Source of the DNA: DASRHT01 sp035293765
GTDB taxonomy: Bacteria > Chloroflexota > Ktedonobacteria > Ktedonobacterales > Ktedonobacteraceae
Length of the DNA: 64,000 bases
Direction: 5' to 3'
NCBI GenBank assembly: GCA_035293765.1
Contig: DATGMF010000052.1
Location: 1 to 64,000, forward strand
Part shown: positions 16,958 through 25,063 of the stretch, one piece after another
How the letters are laid out: each line of letters starts with the position of its first letter
Position numbering within the stretch: position 1 is the first letter of the stretch
Notes under the pieces: generated by a model
What the model was told of the DNA's origin: nothing
The model's input: the letters and a program-made list of their open reading frames with translations, nothing else
Database searches by the model: none
Program-made: the position numbers and the translations under genes

Positions 16958-19651
16958 TTATTGCGCTTCCATCTCCTTCGACCGTCCTGTCTCAAGAGCG
17001 TCTGCCTCCTCCTGTCGCCCCATCTCTCGCAACAACGCAGCATAGCTCTCTCGCGTTTCTCTTGTTAACATATGGTCGTGGCCAAAGACGTGCTCGCGGA
17101 TGGCAAGAGCACGCTGATAGAGGGTGGCAGCCTCTTTCGTTCTACCCTGAGCCTTGCGAAAAGCGGCAAAATCATGCAAAACATCAGCGATATCTCTATG
17201 CCGCGCTTCTAGGTGACGTTCTCGAAGAGCTAGCGCGCGCTCGAAAAGCGGTTCTGCTTCTGCATACTTTCCTTGTTTGAAGTAGAGAAAAGCGAGACCG
17301 TGAAGCGCATGAGCTACCATAGGGTGTTCAGGGCCTAACGCCTGCTCCCAGATATACAAAGCTTGTTGATAAAGAGGTTCTGCTTCCTCATACTTTCCTT
17401 GTGAGCTATCTGATTCAGCTATATTGTTCAGTATGACAGCTACATTCCCATGATTAGAACCCAGGGTACGTTCCCAGATATGCAAAGCTCGTTGATTGAA
17501 CAATTTCGCTTGCTCATACCTCCCTTGCTCCTTGTAAAGAGTAGCCAAACCATGCAGTGAATAAGCTACTTGGGAATGCTCAGGGCCTAAAGCCTTCTCT
17601 CGAATATGTAAAGCTCGCCAACGAAGCGGCTCCGCTTCTTCATACTTTCCCTGGTGATAGTAAAGGGTGGGTAGGCTATCAAGCGAATAGGCTACCTGAG
17701 GATGCTCAGGACCCAAAATTTTCTCTCGAATATGCAAGGCCCGCCAAAAAAGCGGTTCCGCTTCTTCATACTTTCCCTGCTCTCTATAGAGCCCACCCAA
17801 GTTGTTAATCGCATGAGATACTTTCGGGTCTTCAGGACCCAGCGATTTCTCCCAGATATGCCAAGCCTGCTGAAATAATGCTTCTGCCTGCTCATATTTC
17901 CCCTGCTCTTGATAGACAACAGCCAAGCCATTGAGCAAAGAAGCCACCTCAGGATCCTCGGAACCTAGTGTGTACTCTCGGATATATAAAGCTCGCAGAT
18001 AAAACATTTCTGCTTGCTCATACTTCCCTTGTTGTAGATAGAGCTTAGCCAAACCATTTAGTGGATACGCTACCTGCGAATGCGCAGGTCCCAATATCTG
18101 TTCCCAAAGATGCCAAGACCGTTGATAAAGCGGTTCCGCTTCGGCATATTGCGCCCGGTCGAAAAGATACATTGCTGCTTTGGACAGGACAGAAGCTAGC
18201 TCCATATTTTCAGGTTGCCAGAAATTCATCTTTTCCACACAGCCAAGTACATGAAGAAGCAAGCGACTGCATTGTTCCCAACATGTATGATTTATCTGCT
18301 CTGCCTCAGGAAAAAGCTTATTGAGAGCGACAATTATATGTTCCATCCATCCCCTTCGATCTGCTTCTTCCATGTCATCTTGCAGCACCGCCTGCACCAA
18401 CCGGTGCATCGAGAGCGTCTTCTCCTTTGCTTGACGTTTAATCAACGAGTAGGCGCTCACGCTCGCTATTAGCCTGTTCCAGGACAACACATCAGCACAA
18501 GCAGCCGCTAATGTTGGACCCAGGTGGCTCCCTGCCTCAAGAAACAGTTCTTCAGGAATGCCATCAGAATGCAGCAGCGCACACACCCGTAATAGATCCA
18601 CCGCAGCCGGGTGTTGCTGTGCCAGAGCAGCAATGGAGAGCGAGAGCGTGGTGGCGACCGAGTCGGGATGATCTGCACCTTCCCTTCCCCGTTGCTGCAA
18701 CAAAGTCGCCCGGTGCGCCTGAAAGAGCTGGAGATAGTCCTGCAAGGTGCATTGCGTCTCTTCGATATAAGCCCCTGCTTGGTCCAGCGCCAGGGGCAAC
18801 CCCTCCATTTCGGCAACAATCTTGCCCGCCTCCATCACATCGGCGAACGAACACGCATCGAGTGGCTCATCCAGCGATAGTCGTCTACTACGGTACAGCA
18901 AGAAACGCGTGCCCTCCTCCTGGCTCATCCGCTCCACTTCTAGCGGATATGCCAGTGTCCCCAACGATTGTCTGCGCGTGGTGAAGAGCAACGAGCCTTC
19001 GGGGCTGGTCGGAAGCACTGACGCGACCATCTCACGTTCTTCGACATTGTCCACAATCAGCAACCAGTCACGATGGGTACTCAGCCAGCGATTGACGGCT
19101 GCCACTACTTTTTGCTGATCTGGCTCCTGTTGCTCCTGCAGCTCCAGTAGTGCTGCCAGCGTGGCATAACTAGACAGGATGCCCTCCATCGTGTCGGCAT
19201 TAAGCCAGAAAATTGAAGCATACTGTTGCGCATAACGATAGGCGTACTCGACCGCCGTTTGCGTTTTGCCGATGCCGCCCAGTCCGCTCAACACCAGCGA
19301 TTGGGTCAATGCTGCCGCTTTCTCCTGCCGCAGCAGCGTATGCAGTCGCTGCATCAGTTCCTCGCGTCCGGTGAAGAAGGGGTTGCGCCGATAGGGGACG
19401 TTCCAGCGCGTCGAGACACCTGTGAGGCTGGCCTCCAGCAAACGGGCAGTTTCCTGCTCATCCAGGTGCAAGCACTTTGCCAGTTCCAGCACTGTGCCTC
19501 GTGTGTCGGGGAGGCGATCCCCGCGTTCCCAGGCGCCGATAGTATTGCAATGCACGGCGAGTTGCTCTGCTACTTACTGTTGCCCGATACGTTTTTGTTT
19601 GCGAAAGACTTTGAGCAGTTCTCCAAATGAAGTAACGTGTTCATATTCCAT
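16958..19651 (-). pseudogene. HTH-NB-ARC-TPR regulator interrupted by an in-frame stop
   Basis: From ATG 19651 the frame reads an XRE-type HTH, but codon 26 is TAA (19574-19576), between RIGQQ and VAEQLAV. CAA to TAA is the likely change, since Gln is usual there. The frame then continues intact for ~870 codons: rest of the HTH (NTIGAWERGDRLPDTRG), an NB-ARC NTPase with GLGGIGKTQTAVEYAY and WLLIVDNVE, then about ten 42-residue kinesin-light-chain-like TPRs (LGPEHPxVAxxLxxLAxLYxxQGKYEEAEPL). A GTG at 19555 could restart translation but would lack half the HTH. Without the stop this would be a STAND-type signal protein. Confidence 0.85.
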
Positions 19652-19741
19652 ATGCAGATAGTTCCTTTGCTAGAGAAAAGCGCGTTTTGCAGAAATGCAT
19701 TGTTAACATTTATCAAAAGTCATTCACTAGATAAAACGCAG

Positions 19742-19772
19742 AAAAGCTCTTCAAGTCACACAAGAAGAGCTT
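19742..19772 (-). terminator. Terminator of the epimerase gene
   Basis: AAGCTCTTC (19744-19752) and GAAGAGCTT (19764-19772) form a 9-bp stem; on the minus strand it is followed by TTTTC. It lies about 40 bp past the stop at 19814. Confidence 0.6.
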
Positions 19773-19813
19773 CAAGAAAGATTCAGCTATAATTTGATAC
19801 GATGTCTCTATAA

Positions 19814-20830
19814 CTACGCGCGCGGCTTTACCCCCAATCCGGGCGCATCGGGCAGGATCAATTTGCCGTTTTTGACGGTAACGCCCACAAAGGGATCGTT
19901 GTCGATGAGCAGGTTGCCGTCCAGGTCGGCGTAATCTACCAGTGGGGTCAGGTGGGCGGCGGCGGTGATGGCGATGGCGCTTTCGATCATACAGCCGATC
20001 ATGACGCGCAGGTTATGGGCGCGGGCGACGTGGATCATCTTCAATGCGCGGTTGATGCCGCCGCATTTCATGTATTTGATATTGATGCCGTCAACGTGCC
20101 CGACCAGCCGCGGGATATCATCCACGGTGACGGAGCTTTCGTCGGAGATGATGGGCAGCGGCACATTATCGCGCACCAGCTTGAGTCCGGCGAGATCGTG
20201 CGCCGGCACGGGCTGTTCCACAAACTCTATGTTGTACGGAGCCAGGGCATTGATCTTGTGAATGGCCTCTTTGGGCGTCCAGGCCGAGTTCGCATCCACG
20301 CGAATCGTGGCTGTTGAGACCTCGCGAATGGCTTTGACGATCTCAAGGTCGTGCCTGGTACCAAGCTTGATTTTCAGGATGGGATACTCTTTGGCCGCTA
20401 ACGCCTTTTTCGCCATCTCGCCCGGCGTATCGATGCCGATGGTGAAGGAGGTAGATGCAGCTCGCTCAGGGTTGAGGCCGAGCAGCTTATAGAGCGGCAC
20501 GCCGAGCACTTTGCCCATGATATCGTAGAGCGCCATATCCACAGCAGCTTTGACGGAGGGGTTCAGGCCGATGATCTTATCGAGCTTCTGTAGAATATCC
20601 TCGATCAGGAATGGATCGTCGCCCAGGTTGCCCGCGAAGAGCGCAATGCAGGCCAGGGCCGTCTCCGGGCTTTCCCCGTAGTATTCGGTGGGAGAAGCTT
20701 CGCCATAGCCCGTAATATCGCCATAAGTAATCTGGACAATCACATTGGAGGAAGTATATTGTACGCCGCGCGAAATGCGAAAGGGCGTACTGAGTCTGAG
20801 GTCAACAGGTTTAGCATCGATATGCAGCAT
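19814..20830 (-). CDS. Enolase-superfamily dipeptide epimerase / DgcA-like racemase
   Basis: A 338-residue MLE-subgroup enzyme. It has the KxK motif (ILKIKLG), metal ligands in RVDANSAW, EFVEQPV and ISDES, and the second catalytic Lys in NIKYMKCGG, all in order. The lid domain starts with STPFRISRG. The family includes L-Ala-D/L-Glu epimerases and the N-acetyl-D-glutamate racemase DgcA. The window also holds a DUF1611/DgcN-like gene at 11472, which favours the second reading, but substrate specificity cannot be settled from sequence. AAGGAAG precedes the start. Confidence 0.88.
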   Translation of the reverse strand: MLHIDAKPVDLRLSTPFRISRGVQYTSSNVIVQITYGDITGYGEASPTEYYGESPETALACIALFAGNLGDDPFLIEDILQKLDKIIGLNPSVKAAVDMALYDIMGKVLGVPLYKLLGLNPERAASTSFTIGIDTPGEMAKKALAAKEYPILKIKLGTRHDLEIVKAIREVSTATIRVDANSAWTPKEAIHKINALAPYNIEFVEQPVPAHDLAGLKLVRDNVPLPIISDESSVTVDDIPRLVGHVDGINIKYMKCGGINRALKMIHVARAHNLRVMIGCMIESAIAITAAAHLTPLVDYADLDGNLLIDNDPFVGVTVKNGKLILPDAPGLGVKPRA

Positions 20831-20922
20831 GGTCTTCTTCCTTATCCTGGTCTATAGCACAGCTTCATTTTTTCTCTTTTATAGTAGTTGATAACCAATC
20901 AGATGTCTATAGGCAGATACAC

Positions 20923-20955
20923 AAAAAAGGTCTGGTATGTGTTAGATACCAGACC
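20923..20955 (-). terminator. Rho-independent terminator after the repeat lipoprotein
   Basis: GGTCTGGTAT (20929-20938) and ATACCAGACC (20946-20955) form a perfect 10-bp stem with a 7-nt loop, followed on the minus strand by TTTTTTG. Confidence 0.88.
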
Positions 20956-20981
20956 CGTGATAAAGTGAGGAGGGAGAAGAG

Positions 20982-21818
20982 CTATTTCATGACCGGTGTG
21001 TCTGTTGTGGCAACAAACCATACGCCGCCCACACCTTGACCAGTGGTCTGACCAGGGGCTGTATCTTTGACGTACGTGTAGAGTAAATGCCCATTGTAGG
21101 TCACCTGATTGCCATTAGCATCCTGCAATACAGCTAATGTACCTTTGGACAATCCCTCAGGCGTGGGCTGACCTGTTCCCGTATTCAGCAAGGGGGGCCA
21201 TGCCTGAGCACAACCACCTGTACAGGCTGTGGTCGTGGCAGTATCCTTCGTGAAATAGTACAGGGTCATGCCTTTTTCATCGGTCAGAATCGTCACGGTC
21301 TTGCCACCAACGGTCGCTGAGGCTGTTTTAAGGACTGGAGCCAATGTATCGGTCGTGGCAACGAACCAGACACCGCCTTTTTTATTGCCATTGACATCGC
21401 CAGGAGCCTTGTCACCAATAAAGGTGTACAGCAAATGCCCATTGTAGGTGATCTGATTACCGCCAGCAACCTGCAATGTAGCAAGCGTGCCTGGCAACTG
21501 TGCAGCGGCAGTAGGCTGACCCGTTCCGGTGAACACCGCGGCAGGCCAGTTAACAAGGCATTGGCCGGTGCAACTTTGCGTCGTGGTTGTATCCGGCGTG
21601 TAATAATAGAGGGTCATGCCTTTGGCGTCGGTCAGGATCGTCACCGACTTGCCATCGACGGTCGCCGTGGCTGTCTTAATGACGGCTGCTGGCGCAGTGG
21701 TAGGGGCGGCGGTGGGGGTCGAGCCAGAGCCGGTGGTGGTAGTGCCACCGCAGGCCGCGACCAGCAACATCATCACCAGGCCAATGATTGCGAGAGAAAA
21801 ACGTTTTAGAAGTACCAT
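20982..21818 (-). CDS. Lipoprotein with tandem Lipoprotein_15 (secreted repeat) modules
   Basis: A signal peptide ends in a lipobox (LLVAAC, Cys ~23), followed by a Thr/Pro/Ala linker. The rest is a duplicated unit: each half has TATVDGKSVTILTDAKGMTLYYYTPDT-like sequence, a Cys pair in CTGQCLVNWPA or CTGGCAQAWPP, and an NQ(I/V)TYNGHLLYT(F/Y) segment ending GGVWFVATTDT. This is the PF03640/COG4315 pattern of unknown function; short cofactor or redox roles have been suggested. GGAGG precedes the ATG. It ends at a strong terminator and seems monocistronic. Confidence 0.88.
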   Translation of the reverse strand: MVLLKRFSLAIIGLVMMLLVAACGGTTTTGSGSTPTAAPTTAPAAVIKTATATVDGKSVTILTDAKGMTLYYYTPDTTTTQSCTGQCLVNWPAAVFTGTGQPTAAAQLPGTLATLQVAGGNQITYNGHLLYTFIGDKAPGDVNGNKKGGVWFVATTDTLAPVLKTASATVGGKTVTILTDEKGMTLYYFTKDTATTTACTGGCAQAWPPLLNTGTGQPTPEGLSKGTLAVLQDANGNQVTYNGHLLYTYVKDTAPGQTTGQGVGGVWFVATTDTPVMK

Positions 21819-22223
21819 GATACAAAACCTCCTTCGTATTCCCCAATAAAAACAGGCAATATAGCAACGATCCCGATTTTAAACAAAGGGAGCTAGTGCT
21901 ATATTGTGATAAAACCTTACTGATCTGGACAAAGGCGTAGACGGCATGCCCCCAGGTTCATCATTTATAAATACGCAGAAGGTTACACTTAATATTTTTT
22001 TGCAATAAAAAATACAAAATGGGAAAAGTCCAGGTATGCGCACCAACCTGATAGCTATGCTATAATAACCCCACAAGCGCCGATTTCGGCGAAAACAATC
22101 TGCTATACCAGCCGACCAACGCTCCCACGGTGAATCGGGGAGCTACACGCGCTAGCAGGGCAGGGACAAGCCCTGCCCCTACGGTCGGCTGCAAGGAATT
22201 GTATATAGTGAAGAGGATCAAGC
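21819..22223. other. Non-coding stretch carrying a composite palindrome
   Basis: No gene seen. A TATAAT at 22061-22066 may be a -10 for the HD gene. The 83-bp composite repeat at 22109-22191 would then lie in that gene's 5' leader. Confidence 0.5.
22109..22191 (+). repeat. Nested palindromic repeat, copy 2, with a second hairpin family inserted
   Basis: Outer arms CAGCCGACC (22109-22117) and GGTCGGCTG (22183-22191) pair perfectly. Inside are the conserved CTCCC...TGAATCGGGGAG hairpin (22122-22142) and then a GGGCAGGG/CCCTGCCC hairpin (22158-22165 with 22171-22178). The second hairpin resembles the one at 51679-51699. Confidence 0.8.
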
Positions 22224-22823
22224 ATGCCAACACGCAATGATGCTTACAACTTGATGGTCAGTCATGTAAAAAATGAGAACCTGCAAAAACATATGCTTTC
22301 CGTCGAGGCCGCGATGCGCTTCTATGCCCGCAAGTATGGCGAGGACGAGGAGATCTGGGCCATGACCGGCCTGCTGCACGATTGCGATTACGAAGAGCAT
22401 CCCGATCTGCGCGAGCACACACAGATTGCCGCGCAGTGGCTGCGCGCAGATGGCTACGATGAACGCATTATTTACGCCATCCTGGCCCATAACGATCTCA
22501 ATCAAGCTACCCATCCCCGCAACGATCTGCTCTCTAAAGCTCTTTATGCCTGTGACGAAATAACAGGGATGATCACGGCAACAGCCTTAGTGAGACCAAA
22601 TAAAAGCATTATCGGGCTGGAGGTCTCTTCTGTGCGAAAAAAAATGAAAGCCAAAGGTTTTGCCGCAGGGGTCAATCGCGACGATCTGATCAAAGGGGCG
22701 CAGGAACTGGGCGTTGACCTGGATGAGCATATCGCCTTTGTCATTGAGGCCATGTCATTTCAGTATCCTCAAGCGGATCGCGATAGTCACCAACTCCCTC
22801 CGCCCCTTTTGAGGGAAGTATAA
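22224..22823 (+). CDS. HD-domain protein (putative phosphohydrolase)
   Basis: The 199-residue product carries an HD metal-binding pattern: H23 in NLQKHMLSVEAAM, HD in GLLHDCDYEEH, and a later IIYAILAHND motif with a conserved D in LYACDEITG. This resembles the YfbR/HDIG-like group commonly annotated as HD-domain hydrolases; the substrate is unknown. The start ATG follows AAGAGGATC. Its leader contains the composite palindrome at 22109-22191. Confidence 0.85.
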   Translation: MPTRNDAYNLMVSHVKNENLQKHMLSVEAAMRFYARKYGEDEEIWAMTGLLHDCDYEEHPDLREHTQIAAQWLRADGYDERIIYAILAHNDLNQATHPRNDLLSKALYACDEITGMITATALVRPNKSIIGLEVSSVRKKMKAKGFAAGVNRDDLIKGAQELGVDLDEHIAFVIEAMSFQYPQADRDSHQLPPPLLREV

Positions 22824-22892
22824 CATAGAGTCCGAAGATGTCAAGCGGAAATGCAATAAGAAACTGGCAATAGAGCAGTAAAGTTAGTGGTC

Positions 22893-23309
22893 ATGCAACA
22901 GAGGCAGCAACAACAACAGCAATCGCAGCGCATTTTTACTGCCAGCGAGGTGGCGAGCTTCGAGTACTGCCCCCTCGCCTGGTGGCACGAGCAATATGAG
23001 CCGTTTGCTCAGGCCGACACTGAAGAGCTATTCGCGGAGATGGTCGCGCTGGAGCATGAGCACGGACAGCAGGCGACGGCCCTGCCCGAATACCAGGTGA
23101 TTGAGCAACTTCTCTTGCGTCGCGGCGCCTTCGACGCAGGCCAACAGCAACATGCGGAACACGCCGAAGCAGTCGCTGAGGTCGAGGAAGAGCGTGTTGC
23201 CCTTCCCAGAAGCAGCGGCTATATGCGCCGCTTAGCCATTCTCGCAGCAATACTCTTGATACTGGCCTTATCGCTTATAGCGATATCATATCTATTGATT
23301 ATACGGTAA
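22893..23309 (+). CDS. Membrane-anchored protein with the Cas4/RecB N-terminal Cys motif
   Basis: A 138-residue protein: Gln-rich start, then FTASEVASFEYCPLAWWHEQYE, which matches the N-terminal Cas4/Dna2-type segment that supplies the first iron-sulfur Cys (Cys26). An acidic linker follows and one C-terminal TM helix (RLAILAAILLILALSLIAISYLLII). No nuclease residues are present; these are in the next gene, 14 bp away. I start at ATG 22893; a GTG two codons earlier is possible and the RBS is weak. Confidence 0.7.
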   Translation: MQQRQQQQQQSQRIFTASEVASFEYCPLAWWHEQYEPFAQADTEELFAEMVALEHEHGQQATALPEYQVIEQLLLRRGAFDAGQQQHAEHAEAVAEVEEERVALPRSSGYMRRLAILAAILLILALSLIAISYLLIIR

Positions 23310-23323
23310 GGACACCGGCAATC

Positions 23324-23884
23324 ATGAACAACATCTTGCTTCCAATCGGGTTGGGCCTGCTTCTGCTGTCCTTAGTGATCTTTATCTTGCTGCTCAATGA
23401 GCGCCGTTCTCAGCGCAGGCGGCTGATTGAGGAATGGCATAGAGCTCTGGGCCTGCCCCCTGGCGAGCTGGTCTATGAGGATGCAGACGGTCAGGGGGAA
23501 CTCTTAACCTCCAGCGCCTATCCGCTGGTGGGCAAGCCCGATTATGTTGTGCGCTCGCCCGACGGTCGCCCTATCCCTATCGAACTCAAGCTTTCCGTGC
23601 AAGATGCCACAGCGCCGTATAGCAACCACATGGTGCAGATCGCGGCCTACTGCCTGATCCTCGAAGATTACTTCGAGCAGCCCCCAACGCACGGTATCCT
23701 GCGCTACGCCGACCGCGACTTCACCGTCGAATATACTCCCGCGCTCAGAAAAAAGGTGATCCGTTTGCTCACAGAGATGGCCCGTTGCACGGAGCAGCAA
23801 CCTCCTCCCCTCACGCGCCAGCGAGCCGCCAAGTGCCGCGTCTGCGTCTTCCAGCCGATCTGCCCGGTGGGACGGAAGAGATAG
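23324..23884 (+). CDS. Membrane-anchored Cas4/RecB-like PD-(D/E)xK nuclease domain
   Basis: One N-terminal TM helix (LLPIGLGLLLLSLVIFILLL) is followed by a RecB-family core: Asp73 in GKPDYVV, Glu87-x-Lys89 in IELKLS, and Gln105-x3-Tyr109 in QIAAYCLILEDYF. Three Cys end the protein (C171, C174, C180 in CRVCVFQPICP), the usual C-terminal iron-sulfur ligands of Cas4-type enzymes. The fourth ligand is missing here but is present in the preceding gene. So the two products together look like one split Cas4-like nuclease tethered to the membrane. No CRISPR array or cas genes are near. Confidence 0.8.
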   Translation: MNNILLPIGLGLLLLSLVIFILLLNERRSQRRRLIEEWHRALGLPPGELVYEDADGQGELLTSSAYPLVGKPDYVVRSPDGRPIPIELKLSVQDATAPYSNHMVQIAAYCLILEDYFEQPPTHGILRYADRDFTVEYTPALRKKVIRLLTEMARCTEQQPPPLTRQRAAKCRVCVFQPICPVGRKR

Positions 23885-24022
23885 GGCGGGGAGCCATTTC
23901 GCAGCCAGATAAATAAAAGGCTCTATCTCCAGTTTGTGAGCTTCCACGCCCCGGAAGGCGTAATCTCTACGATCTATACAATAAGATAAAGATTATCTAT
24001 ATATTCGGAAGGAGAACTCCTT

Positions 24023-24970
24023 ATGGGACATGAGTCCGCCAATACCCTGATCTACCGCCGGCTCGATCTGCAACGTGATTTAACTGCTCTGGTCAGCCTG
24101 TTTCATGAGATCGAACAGACAGATCAGACCGGGGAACAGTTGACAGAGGCAGCTCTGCGTGAACAATTGACCTGGTCTGGACAAGATCCGGCTCTTAATA
24201 ACTGGGTTGCAACTCTCTCGGATGGTACCTCTTTGATTGGTTATGGTCTGATCCAAAAGACGCTCATTGATGCCAACGCCGATATCTATATAACGGTCCG
24301 CCCTTCCTGGAGGCGCCAGGGCATTGGCGGTCAGCTCTTCGCTCGTTTGCTTGAACGTGCCTCTGAACTCAATGCACAGGCTCTGCGCACCTACGTTCCT
24401 GTCCAGCATGAAGCAGCCAGCCTCTTTGTGCGCCAACAGGGCTTTGCACCGGTCTCGACCTCTACTCGCCTGAGCCTGATAGGCAAGCAGTCGTTTCCAA
24501 CTCCGGTTCTGCCTCAGGGCTTTACCGTACAAAGCTACGATCAGATTGAACGGGTAGATTTGTACACTGAGGCGCTCAATCGCTGTTACGAAGGCTATTG
24601 GGGCCATCTGCGCTGTACCGAGGAGGAGGTTACTCAGTTCCTACCCGCCCTCAATCATGCAGGGATATTCTTGCTCTTCGCCCCGGATGGCACCATCGCC
24701 GGCACCTGTCGCGCTAATCTCAGCGCACCACTCACTGAAGAGCGTAAAGCTCCAGTTGGCCTCATCGATGCGCCCGGCATTGTCGCGCAATATCGCGAGG
24801 CTAATCTTTCCCTTGCACTCCTCCTGACAGCCATACACTGGCTGCTCCCCCAAGATCCTGAAATACTCGAAATCGAATCCTGGGGCGAATCTCCTGATAC
24901 GCTGAAGCGCTATCGTTCGCTTGGATTTAGCACAGCCAAAGAAGAAATTTCCTATCGACTGAAACGTTAG
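24023..24970 (+). CDS. Tandem GNAT-family N-acetyltransferase
   Basis: The 315-residue product contains two GNAT folds, as in MshD-like proteins. The first has the acetyl-CoA loop RPSWRRQGIGGQLFARLLERA (~93-113). The second, ~170-315, is weaker, with YREANLSLALLLTAIHWLL in place of a clear Q/RxxGxG loop and a final YRSLGFSTAKEEISYRL. The first domain is probably catalytic. The substrate is unknown. AAGGAGA precedes the ATG. Confidence 0.85.
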   Translation: MGHESANTLIYRRLDLQRDLTALVSLFHEIEQTDQTGEQLTEAALREQLTWSGQDPALNNWVATLSDGTSLIGYGLIQKTLIDANADIYITVRPSWRRQGIGGQLFARLLERASELNAQALRTYVPVQHEAASLFVRQQGFAPVSTSTRLSLIGKQSFPTPVLPQGFTVQSYDQIERVDLYTEALNRCYEGYWGHLRCTEEEVTQFLPALNHAGIFLLFAPDGTIAGTCRANLSAPLTEERKAPVGLIDAPGIVAQYREANLSLALLLTAIHWLLPQDPEILEIESWGESPDTLKRYRSLGFSTAKEEISYRLKR

Positions 24971-25063
24971 AGTAAGCCTTCCAAAACTCGTCAATATGTA
25001 TGGGTTCTTTCTGTCAATGCTACGCAACATCAATAGAAAGAACCCGCAAAGCAAACGATATCG

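Noticed and set aside
22893..23884. CRISPR-associated Cas4
   Set aside because: No repeats with spacers and no other cas genes; the proteins are membrane anchored, so I call them Cas4-like only.
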